DNA of 55,057 nt from NCBI GenBank assembly GCA_031263155.1, contig JAISGK010000012.1, positions 1-55,057 on the forward strand, in the 5' to 3' direction. The stretch comes from Clostridiales bacterium (lineage in GTDB: Bacteria; Bacillota; Clostridia; Lachnospirales; WQUN01). Made by a program: the position numbers and the translations under genes. This document shows positions 40,732 through 48,432 of this stretch, piece by piece. The notes under the pieces are model-generated. The model was not told the origin of the DNA. It saw nothing but the letters and a program-made list of their open reading frames with translations, and ran no database searches. Each line of letters starts with the position of its first letter. Position 1 is the stretch's first letter.

Positions 40732-41697
40732 CTATTTCAGGGCGTTAGCGATGGCGTCAATATTGGCTTTTAAGGTGAGGATGTAGGTATTGTGACCTGA
40801 CGCCTCGTCTCCAAGCGAATCGGAATACAATTGCCCGCCGATTTTTACCGCAAAGCCGCGCGCCTCTACCGCGTCACGCAGAGCTTCAATGTTTTTCGGC
40901 GGCACAGAGGATTCTACAAAGATGGCCTTGATCCGATTCCGCGCAATGTATTCTGCCAGATTGCTCACATCCGCCGTTCCCGCTTCGGCGTCGGTACTGA
41001 CGCCTTGCAGGCCCATCACCTTAACCTTGTACGCAACGCCAAAATAGCGGAACGCGTCGTGGGCCGTCACAAGTACCCGCTGCTGTTCGGGCAACTCCTC
41101 AACGCGCTCTCTGATATACTGATCCAGCTCATCCAATTCGGCCAGATATTTTTCGAGATTAGAAGAATACACGCCCGTTCCAGCCGGATCAGCTTTGCTA
41201 AGGCAGGCGGCCACATGCCCGGCTACATCTTTCCAGATAGATACATCAAACCATATATGTGGATCGTAAATATCTGGGTTATTTTCATCCGCGAGAAGTT
41301 TGGCGCTGTCTACCCCGTCCTCCGCGCAGATAACGAACTTCCCTTGCTCGGATAAGTAAGCGAATTCGTCTCCCATTTTACCCTCAAGGCGCAATCCATT
41401 ATATACGACCACATCGGCCTTGAGCATTTTTGTTACGTCTCCGGCGCTGGCCTGATAAAGATGCGGGTCGATACCCGGCCCCATAAGTCCCGTCGCTTCT
41501 ATTTGATTGCCCCCGATGGCCGCAACCAGATCGAACAGCATGGTGGTAGTCGCCACAACCTTAAACCTTCCACCTGTGTTGGCCAGCGTTTGTGTGGAGC
41601 AGCCGCTCAAAAGGGAACTTATCACGCCAAATAGAATGATTAGCGCGACAAACACCAGAGCTGGCGCTTTACTCTTAAGAAGCACTTTATGATCCAT
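40732..41697 (-). CDS. Metal-binding lipoprotein of the importer, TroA type
   Basis: A 321-residue cluster A-I binding protein delivering Mn, Zn or Fe to the permease. The lipobox LSGC has Cys at residue 33. Four likely ligands are H79 (GIDPHLYQ), H147 (YDPHIWFD), H213 (TAHDAFRYFG) and D293 (YSDSLG), the His-His-His-Asp set of TroA rather than the His-His-Glu-Asp of PsaA. Metal choice is not settled by this set. GLQGVSTDAEAG is also a TroA-group motif. Its start overlaps the regulator gene upstream by 11 bases. Confidence 0.92.
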   Translation of the reverse strand: MDHKVLLKSKAPALVFVALIILFGVISSLLSGCSTQTLANTGGRFKVVATTTMLFDLVAAIGGNQIEATGLMGPGIDPHLYQASAGDVTKMLKADVVVYNGLRLEGKMGDEFAYLSEQGKFVICAEDGVDSAKLLADENNPDIYDPHIWFDVSIWKDVAGHVAACLSKADPAGTGVYSSNLEKYLAELDELDQYIRERVEELPEQQRVLVTAHDAFRYFGVAYKVKVMGLQGVSTDAEAGTADVSNLAEYIARNRIKAIFVESSVPPKNIEALRDAVEARGFAVKIGGQLYSDSLGDEASGHNTYILTLKANIDAIANALK

Positions 41698-42376
41698 CGT
41701 AGTCCTCCTTAGCAGGGCCGCTCAAGCGCTTAACAAATATCTGCGTGGCGGCCTTAAAGCTGATGTTGATCGTTCTGCCCTCCAGTATAAAACTGACGGG
41801 GCCTTCATAATCGTCTATAGAAAGCAGCTGTATGGTCTCGTGAATTTTCAACCCTCTACGCTCCAAATAATCAAGCAAGGTTCCGTCCTCAAGCACTCGG
41901 CATATCATCGCCGTTTCGCCGGCGGATAAATCGGAAAGCCGGTTGAACCCCTCCGATTCTGGAATTCGGCCATTCTGTGGAATTAATGATCCGTGCGGGC
42001 AAGTTTGGGGATGTTTTAGAAAATTATCCAAACGATCTATCATACGAGACGACGCGACATGCTCAAGCAAGTGCGCGTCCTCATGCGCCTCGCGCCAAGT
42101 GTAGCCGAGGTGCCGTATCAGAAAGACCTCCCACAGCTCGTGGCTGCGCACCACATCCATACAGGAAGCGAGTCCCGCCTCTGTCAGCCGTGAGCCTTTG
42201 TATGATCCGTAGACGATAAGCCCCTGCTGATTAAGCTTTGTCAGCATCTCTGAAACAGAAGCGGGCGCAACCCCAAGCGCCTGGGCAATTTCTTTGTTGG
42301 GAACAGGTCTTTCCAACCCTCCGCCCTCATAAATTACTTTTAAGTAGTCTTCCTTGTTCGACGTCATATTCTTCAT
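41687..42376 (-). CDS. DtxR-family metal-dependent regulator with FeoA-like domain (TroR/IdeR type)
   Basis: A 229-residue regulator heading the metal-importer operon. The N-terminal winged helix (about 5-70) has SNKEDYLKVIYEGG and the recognition segment VAPASVSEMLTKLNQQGL. The metal-binding and dimerisation domain (about 75-140) has HELWEVFLIRHLGY and EDAHLLEHVASSRMIDRLD. The C-terminal part (about 155-225) is a FeoA/SH3-like domain. It should repress the operon when metal is sufficient, acting at repeats upstream. ATG at 42367 is an alternative start. Confidence 0.9.
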   Translation of the reverse strand: MKNMTSNKEDYLKVIYEGGGLERPVPNKEIAQALGVAPASVSEMLTKLNQQGLIVYGSYKGSRLTEAGLASCMDVVRSHELWEVFLIRHLGYTWREAHEDAHLLEHVASSRMIDRLDNFLKHPQTCPHGSLIPQNGRIPESEGFNRLSDLSAGETAMICRVLEDGTLLDYLERRGLKIHETIQLLSIDDYEGPVSFILEGRTINISFKAATQIFVKRLSGPAKEDYDGS

Positions 42377-42386
42377 CTCAATTCGG

Positions 42387-42440
42387 TATACCTTATTTTA
42401 TTTATAGTATATACCTTAATTTTATAATATACAATACCTG
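42387..42440. promoter_or_regulatory. Importer promoter with three 23-bp-spaced operator-like repeats
   Basis: On the minus strand TTGTAT (42434-42429) and TATACT (42411-42406) are 17 bases apart. TATACCTT occurs at 42387-42394 and 42410-42417 and as AATACCTG at 42433-42440, exactly 23 bases apart each time. The first is part of the palindrome GGTATACC (42385-42392). The repeats cover the -35, the -10 and the start region, as expected for a DtxR-type operator array. Confidence 0.65.
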
Positions 42441-42533
42441 AATTTCATTAGACGCGTGAAACCTTACTAAACAATCTATGCCTCATGAGCGCAAAGTGTT
42501 ACGATTATAACTGGAATATGGGGAGGGGTTAGA

Positions 42534-42986
42534 GTGAGCGATAACATTGACGAAGATTTTCGCACTGTACGAGGTTATCAAAGTCCTGACAGCGGTTCGG
42601 AATTGTCAACCGCCATGGAAGATTATCTTGAGATGATCGCAAGGCTTGCTTCGACAAATAGTTTTGCGCGCGTTAATGTCCTTGCGTCAGCGCTCCATGT
42701 GAAGCCGCCTTCGGTCTCCAAGATGATAGCGAAATTAAAAAGTTCTGGTCTCGTGACGCTTGACCAGAATGGAAATATTTATATGACCGCAGATGGCAAA
42801 AAGGTAGCGGAGTATCTTTTATATCGACACGAAACGATTGAGCGTTTTCTGCTGCTTATAGGCAGCGAACACGCGAGAAAAGAAACCGAGTTAATAGAGC
42901 ACTATTTATCGCAAAAGACGGTAAAGGAACTATCCCGGCTAACCTCTATTTTAGAGAAACTGGAGAAAGACCGCCTGATACTATAA
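42534..42986 (+). CDS. MntR-like DtxR-family manganese regulator
   Basis: A 150-residue short DtxR-family regulator without the FeoA domain, like Bacillus MntR. All MntR metal-site positions are kept: D30 and E33 (AMEDYLEMI), H99 (YRHETIERF), E119, E122 and H123 (TELIEHYLS). The winged helix has VKPPSVSKMIAKLKSSG. The GTG start follows GGGGAGGGG. It is transcribed away from the metal importer and its regulator, from the opposite side of a 157-base gap. Confidence 0.9.
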   Translation: MSDNIDEDFRTVRGYQSPDSGSELSTAMEDYLEMIARLASTNSFARVNVLASALHVKPPSVSKMIAKLKSSGLVTLDQNGNIYMTADGKKVAEYLLYRHETIERFLLLIGSEHARKETELIEHYLSQKTVKELSRLTSILEKLEKDRLIL

Positions 42987-42997
42987 AACTTTACGTC

Positions 42998-43026
42998 TTG
43001 ATCAACGGCGATGAACACGTTATAAT
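42998..43026 (+). promoter_or_regulatory. Promoter of the nitroreductase gene
   Basis: TTGATC (42998-43003) and TATAAT (43021-43026) are 17 bases apart. The start of transcription should lie near 43033, which favours the ATG at 43057 over the one at 43039. Confidence 0.75.
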
Positions 43027-43056
43027 ATTAGAAAATTAATGAAGGGACTGAACCAA

Positions 43057-43590
43057 ATGCCTATAACCAACCCCGTGTTGCAGGCCATAGCCGATCGCAG
43101 GAGTATCCGAGGCTACACCTCCGATCCCATTAGCAAAGAGCAAATCGACGTACTGCTTAAAGCCGCTGTAGAATCTCCCAGCGCGCGCGACGCTCAACCA
43201 TGGCACTTCACCGTTGTGCAGAACGCGGACCTCTTGGATGAAATAAACGAGGAGGCTATCAAAAACTTCGGCATCACCGACCGCATGCACATCTTTTACC
43301 ACGCAAACACATGTATATTCATTAGCGCTGACTCCAGCAATAGTTGGGGGCGCTTGGACTGCGGCATAGCGGCTGGCATTATCGCGCTGTCGGCTCACTC
43401 AATGGGTTTGGGCAGCGTTATTTTGGGTATGCCTGGCGGCGCGTTCGAAGGTGACAAACGAGAACATTTTGAAAAGCTGCTCAAATTTCCTGAGGGACAC
43501 GCGTTCGCCATAGCCATAGCCATCGGCGTGCCGTCGGCGACAAAAGAGGCCCACCCCATACAGCCAAATAAAACCGCCATTGTGCAATGA
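43057..43590 (+). CDS. Nitroreductase-family FMN oxidoreductase
   Basis: A 177-residue FMN-binding protein of the nitroreductase fold. ADRRSIRGYTSDPIS at the start is the phosphate-contacting Arg segment, followed by SPSARDAQPWHFTVV, and GLGSVILGMPGG later contacts flavin. The physiological substrate is unknown. AGGGA precedes the chosen ATG at ten bases. The DUF5721 gene overlaps its stop (ATGA). Confidence 0.87.
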   Translation: MPITNPVLQAIADRRSIRGYTSDPISKEQIDVLLKAAVESPSARDAQPWHFTVVQNADLLDEINEEAIKNFGITDRMHIFYHANTCIFISADSSNSWGRLDCGIAAGIIALSAHSMGLGSVILGMPGGAFEGDKREHFEKLLKFPEGHAFAIAIAIGVPSATKEAHPIQPNKTAIVQ

Positions 43591-44186
43591 TATTCAAGTC
43601 GCTTAAAGACGCGCAAGTAAAGCAGCTTATGCGTCAATTACTTAAAGGCGACGCGTTTGACAATTTCCTCGTGCGCGGTGTAGAGGTGAAAACATTCACA
43701 ACATTCTCAATATCCGGCGCGACTAAAAAAAGAAGTGGACAACCCGCAACCCTTAGGTCTTTCGCAATGCCAACAACAATAGTCTCTGAAACGTCAGGCC
43801 GCGCGCAATCGTCAAGTTTTGTTCCTTCTCGCGGTTCAACTACAAACGCCGACAATGACGATAGCGACTACGATTTTGATCAACACGACGGCGCCTATTG
43901 CGCGTGGTCGGCGCTACGCCCCTATGTACTTAAAATCATTACGGGTTTGGACGGCGAACAAGCCTCCAGACCCGGCTATATAAAAATTGTATTTGCCATG
44001 CCAGACGAGAACGCGCGCGCGATTCACAAAAACTCCGCCGCTCTGTTTCTTAACCTTGTGTACGAACACGACGTAATCACGCTGTCAACTGGCTCAAGCC
44101 AACGTTCTTTTTCTTTGGACAAGTCAGTTGGCGGCGCATGGGATAATTATGTTGAAGAATTTTTAAAAACGCGCGGCTGGACCTGA
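43587..44186 (+). CDS. DUF5721-family protein
   Basis: A 199-residue protein resembling the DUF5721 family of clostridia: start FKSLKDAQVKQLMRQLLKGD, FDNFLVRGVEVKTFTTFSISG, a central Ser/Asp-rich stretch (about 65-95) that is likely flexible, then WSALRPYVLKIITG and a final strand/helix FSLDKSVGGAWDNYVEEFL. No catalytic motif is recognised. It is coupled to the nitroreductase gene by an ATGA overlap; a family function is not known to me. Confidence 0.75.
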   Translation: MIFKSLKDAQVKQLMRQLLKGDAFDNFLVRGVEVKTFTTFSISGATKKRSGQPATLRSFAMPTTIVSETSGRAQSSSFVPSRGSTTNADNDDSDYDFDQHDGAYCAWSALRPYVLKIITGLDGEQASRPGYIKIVFAMPDENARAIHKNSAALFLNLVYEHDVITLSTGSSQRSFSLDKSVGGAWDNYVEEFLKTRGWT

Positions 44187-44210
44187 CATTCCCAAGCCTC
44201 ATCATATAAT
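44183..44210 (+). promoter_or_regulatory. htpG promoter directly at the start codon
   Basis: CTGACA (44183-44188) and TATAAT (44205-44210) are 16 bases apart. Transcription would begin about at 44217, one base before the htpG ATG. Confidence 0.6.
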
Positions 44211-44217
44211 ACAGGAG

Positions 44218-46242
44218 ATGATTAACCTGCAAGAGAAAGGCAGCCTTTCCATTAACAGTGAAAATATTTTGCCCATTATCAAAAAGTGGTTGTACTCCGA
44301 CGCCGATATTTTTGTACGCGAAATGGTGTCTAACTGTGCCGACGCCATCACCAAGCTGCGTAAGCTGGCGGATTTTGGCGAAGCGGTCGGCATTGCCAAA
44401 GACGAGAAATGGGAAATACATGTCACCTTAGACAAAGAGGCTAAAACAATCAGCTTTGCCGACAACGGCGTTGGCATGACCGCCAATGAGGTGCGTGATT
44501 ACATCACGCAAATCGCTTTTTCTGGCGCAAACGATTTTCTCAATAAATACTCCGACAAGCTGGATAAGGACAACGAGATAATCGGTCACTTCGGCTTGGG
44601 TTTTTACTCCGCCTTTATGGTGGCAGACAAGGTGCAAATAGACACATTGTCTTACATCGAAGGGGAGCGGGCATGCCGTTGGGTTTGCGAAGGCGGCGTC
44701 GAGTATGAAATGACCGACAGCGATCGCGCCGATCGCGGCACGACGGTAACGCTTTATATTGGCGATGACGGCAAAGACTTTTTAGAGCAATATAAACTGC
44801 GCAGCGTGCTATTGAAGTATTGCGGATTTATACCTGTAGATATATTTTTTCATGTCGCCGGCGAGACGCTCTCACATGATGAGCATGAGCATCATCACGA
44901 CCACGGCGATCATGATCACGATGAACACGATCATGACCACCATCATCATGACCACGACCATGATCACGACACGCCAGACATGTTGGACGATTTATCCGCC
45001 CCGGCAGACGATATAATCGACGCTGACGAACATCCAACGGGCGACAAACCGGTTCCCATTAACGACACACACCCGCTGTGGCTCAAGCCCGCTAACGAAT
45101 GTACCGACGAAGAATATAAGGAATTTTACCATAAGGTGTTTACCGACTTTAATGATCCGCTGTTTTGGATACACCTTAATATGGACTACCCCTTCCGCCT
45201 GAAGGGAATCCTGTTTTTCCCCAAGCTAAAACACGAGTTAGAATCTATAGAAGGTCAGGTTAAGCTCTACAACAACCAGGTGTTTATTGCAGATAACATA
45301 AAAGAGGTTATACCCGAATTCCTCCTGTTGCTTAAGGGCGTTGTAGACTGCCCTGACCTGCCGCTTAACGTGTCGCGCAGCTTTTTGCAAAACGACGGGT
45401 ATGTTAACAAAATGTCCGGCTATATCTCACGCAAAGTCGCGGATAAGTTAAATACCCTATTCAAAAAAGAGCGGGAAACATATAACAAATATTGGGACGA
45501 CATCAGCCCGTTCATCAAATATGGAGCGATGAAAGAGAAGGAATTTTACGATAAGATTAAGGACAGCGTAGTTTATAAAACGACTGCGGGCGACTACGCG
45601 ACGCTACAGGAATTTAGCGATCGCAACACCTCAACTACAGGTAAAACAATATACTATGTAACCAACGAACAGCAACAGGCCCAGTATATAAAGATGTTTA
45701 CCGATCAAGGTATGCAGGCGGTCATTTTAGCAATACGGCTTGACTCGCCGTTTATCAGTTATATTGAAAGTTACGAGCGCGACTATAAATTTAGCCGTAT
45801 AGACTCTGATATCTCCGGCAGTCTAAAGGGTCAGGACGAAGCCGATGGCGACGAGAAAAAAGCGCGGACTGCCGAGCTGGAGCAGTTGTTCCGCACCGCC
45901 ACGGGCAATGACAAACTTAGGGTTCAAACAGAGGCGCTAAAGGCGGATGTGTCTGGCGTTATACTGCTTAGCGAACAATCACGGCGTATGCAAGAGATGA
46001 GCCAGATGTGGGGTGGGATGCCCAACCTGTACGAGACGGACGAAACCCTTGTGCTCAATACGCTTAACCCACTGGTTAACGCGTTGTTGGAACTCCAAAC
46101 GGATGAATCTCGCAAAGACGATGTATATATGATATGCCAGCAGATTTATGACCTTGCCATGATGAGCCATAAGCCCCTGCCAACAGAGCAAATGGTCAAA
46201 TTCATTGAGCGCAGCAATAAGATATTGTCCAGGATTGCATAG
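44218..46242 (+). CDS. Hsp90-family chaperone HtpG with a His/Asp-rich insertion
   Basis: An ATP-driven dimeric chaperone of 674 residues. The ATPase domain shows FVREMVSNCADAITKLRKL (near 32-50), FADNGVGMT (near 80-88) and the lid GHFGLGFYSAFMVAD (123-137); the middle domain has LPLNVSRSFLQND and the C-terminal dimerisation part is present. An unusual block at residues 220-251, just after the ATPase domain, has 17 His in 32 residues interleaved with Asp and Glu, followed by an acidic linker to about 280. The insertion is in frame and the flanking domains continue. GGAG lies too close to the ATG for a normal ribosome site, and the promoter predicts an almost leaderless message. Confidence 0.94.
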   Translation: MINLQEKGSLSINSENILPIIKKWLYSDADIFVREMVSNCADAITKLRKLADFGEAVGIAKDEKWEIHVTLDKEAKTISFADNGVGMTANEVRDYITQIAFSGANDFLNKYSDKLDKDNEIIGHFGLGFYSAFMVADKVQIDTLSYIEGERACRWVCEGGVEYEMTDSDRADRGTTVTLYIGDDGKDFLEQYKLRSVLLKYCGFIPVDIFFHVAGETLSHDEHEHHHDHGDHDHDEHDHDHHHHDHDHDHDTPDMLDDLSAPADDIIDADEHPTGDKPVPINDTHPLWLKPANECTDEEYKEFYHKVFTDFNDPLFWIHLNMDYPFRLKGILFFPKLKHELESIEGQVKLYNNQVFIADNIKEVIPEFLLLLKGVVDCPDLPLNVSRSFLQNDGYVNKMSGYISRKVADKLNTLFKKERETYNKYWDDISPFIKYGAMKEKEFYDKIKDSVVYKTTAGDYATLQEFSDRNTSTTGKTIYYVTNEQQQAQYIKMFTDQGMQAVILAIRLDSPFISYIESYERDYKFSRIDSDISGSLKGQDEADGDEKKARTAELEQLFRTATGNDKLRVQTEALKADVSGVILLSEQSRRMQEMSQMWGGMPNLYETDETLVLNTLNPLVNALLELQTDESRKDDVYMICQQIYDLAMMSHKPLPTEQMVKFIERSNKILSRIA

Positions 46243-46244
46243 TT

Positions 46245-46280
46245 GTAGGGGGGGACGCTGTGGGCAGCGTCCCCCCCTAC
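46245..46280. repeat. Perfect 16-bp GC hairpin between convergent genes
   Basis: GTAGGGGGGGACGCTG (46245-46260) pairs with its exact complement at 46265-46280 around TGGG. It lies between htpG and ppk, has no T-run and looks like a mobile intergenic hairpin element used as a terminator. Confidence 0.8.
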
Positions 46281-46299
46281 TCTACCAATGGGGAAGTTG

Positions 46300-48429
46300 T
46301 CAAAATATCACCGCTTCGCGCTTAGCGAATTCTTCCGCGCGGCGTTTCGCCCTTTCTTGAAACACGGCTTGCGATTGAAAATATTCCTTGCCCCTGCGAT
46401 CAACGCGGTCGTATACTCCATCGGGCCGCTGCGCGCGCAGCTTCACCGTATCTGACATCGATATCTGTAAAATGTCCATTATCTCTTTCTTCAACTCAGG
46501 AGTCTCTACGGGGAACGCGACCTCTACGCGTCTGTCCAGATTGCGGGGCATCCAGTCCGCGCTGCTCAAAAATATCTTGGGGTTGCCGTTGCTTTCGAAG
46601 TAATATATTCTGCTATGCTCCAAATACCTGTCAACGATGCTAACTACCGTTATATTGTCGCTTAATCCCGCTATGCCCGGTTTTAAGCAGCATATTCCAC
46701 GAACCAGCAGTTTAATGGATACGCCGTCCATTGAGGCGCAATATAAAGCCTGAATGATACCTACATCTACCAGCGAGTTTAACTTGGCCAATATGCGGGC
46801 GGGCTTACCATCGCGGGCATTTTTTGCTTCGTTATCAATATACCGCAATAAAGTGCCACGCAACGTCACTGGGGCGCACAACAGCCTTTTCCATCCGCTA
46901 AATGTGGAGTAACCAGTTATAACGTTAAACAAGCCTGACACATCCTGCCCGAACGTCTCCTTGCATGTAAAAAAGCTAAGGTCGGTATATATTCGCGCTG
47001 TGCTATCGTTGTAATTGCCCGTGCCCAGGTGAATATAACGTCGTATGCCATCCTCTTCCTTACGCACTACCAAACAAATTTTGCAATGCACCTTAAGGCC
47101 GGCAAGACCATATACCACGTGGCATCCCGATTTCTCCAGCTGTTGCGCCCAGTTTATATTGTTCTCTTCATCAAACCTCGCTTTAAGCTCTACTAAAACT
47201 GTCACTTGCTTTCCATTTTCGGCGGCCTGCATAAGGGATCTTACTATTGGCGAGTTGCCCGAAACGCGATACAGGGTCTGCTTGATGGCGAGTACCTGCG
47301 AATCCGCTGCGGCCTGTTGCACAAAATTGGTTACGCAATCGAAAGACTCATAGGGATGGTGTACCAACACATCTTTATTTCTAATAACCTCAAAAGTATC
47401 ATCACATGCCATAAAGTCCGGCGAGGGCTGAGGTGTCCACGGTATATTGCGCAAATGCGCGAACTCAGGGCGGTTGGCAAACGACATCCATAGGGTCAGA
47501 TCCAGGGGGCCGCTTATCTCATAAATATCCTCTTCATCCAGCTCCAGCTTTTCCATCAAGAATTCGCGCTCGGCAGTGCTAACGGACTTTTCTATCTCCA
47601 ATCTCACAGGTACGCCAAATTTTCTTCGGCGTATATTTTTTTGCATTTCACTGAGCAATGCTTTGGCATCTTCCGCATCTTCTTCGTCTACCGGCAAATC
47701 CGAATCCCGCGTGACACGAAAAATCGTCGCGCTCTCTACCTCGTACCCTTCAAAAAGCCCTTCTATATGTTGCAAAATCAAATCCTCCAGCAGCATGTAC
47801 TGCCTACCTGCGGCGAACTTATCATTCACTGCGGCGGATTGCTCTTCCGCTGTACGAGGCAGCAGCTCAATGCAGCGCGGTATAACCGTAGGTACTTGCA
47901 AAAGGGCGATGTGGTCATCCTCATCTTCCCGTATCAGTGTTATTATTATGTTAAGCGTTCTATTGTTAAGCAGTGGAAACGGCCTGCTGCCATCTATCGC
48001 CATTGGCGTCAAAATGGGGTAAACAAAACTGTTATAGTATCGTTCTACAGCATTTAACTGCACATCGGTTAATTTTTTGTATTTAGGAAAAGTGATGCTC
48101 TCCTTTGCCAACAGCGGTATTATAGAACGATTGAGGCAGTTTTGCTGATTCGCGCTCATCTCATGCACCTTGCGGCCTATGAGCTTTAGCTGCTTTTCGG
48201 GGGTAAGGCCAGACGCGTCGTGCTTTGCGTTTTTCGTTTCCGCCAGCTCTTGCAAGCCAGATACGCGCACCATAAAAAACTCATCCAAATTGGATGCGGT
48301 GATCGCCAAAAATTTAAGCCGCTCCATTAACGGATTGGTTTTATCGTGCGCCTCTTCCAAAACGCGCCCGTTAAATTCCAGCCATGATAATTCGCGGTTG
48401 TTATAATATTCAAAATTGGTTAAATTCAT
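46300..48429 (-). CDS. Polyphosphate kinase 1
   Basis: Reversibly makes polyphosphate from ATP. The 709-residue protein is typical. The start YNNRELSWLEFNGRVLEEA is the N-domain signature; the autophosphorylated His is in RYIHLGTGNYNDSTARIY (near 446) and the second active-site region is ESNGNPKIFLSSADWMPRN (near 610-628). The gene starts three bases after the ppx stop, so the two form one operon whose products make and degrade the same polymer. Confidence 0.96.
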   Translation of the reverse strand: MNLTNFEYYNNRELSWLEFNGRVLEEAHDKTNPLMERLKFLAITASNLDEFFMVRVSGLQELAETKNAKHDASGLTPEKQLKLIGRKVHEMSANQQNCLNRSIIPLLAKESITFPKYKKLTDVQLNAVERYYNSFVYPILTPMAIDGSRPFPLLNNRTLNIIITLIREDEDDHIALLQVPTVIPRCIELLPRTAEEQSAAVNDKFAAGRQYMLLEDLILQHIEGLFEGYEVESATIFRVTRDSDLPVDEEDAEDAKALLSEMQKNIRRRKFGVPVRLEIEKSVSTAEREFLMEKLELDEEDIYEISGPLDLTLWMSFANRPEFAHLRNIPWTPQPSPDFMACDDTFEVIRNKDVLVHHPYESFDCVTNFVQQAAADSQVLAIKQTLYRVSGNSPIVRSLMQAAENGKQVTVLVELKARFDEENNINWAQQLEKSGCHVVYGLAGLKVHCKICLVVRKEEDGIRRYIHLGTGNYNDSTARIYTDLSFFTCKETFGQDVSGLFNVITGYSTFSGWKRLLCAPVTLRGTLLRYIDNEAKNARDGKPARILAKLNSLVDVGIIQALYCASMDGVSIKLLVRGICCLKPGIAGLSDNITVVSIVDRYLEHSRIYYFESNGNPKIFLSSADWMPRNLDRRVEVAFPVETPELKKEIMDILQISMSDTVKLRAQRPDGVYDRVDRRGKEYFQSQAVFQERAKRRAEEFAKREAVIF

Positions 48430-48432
48430 AAT

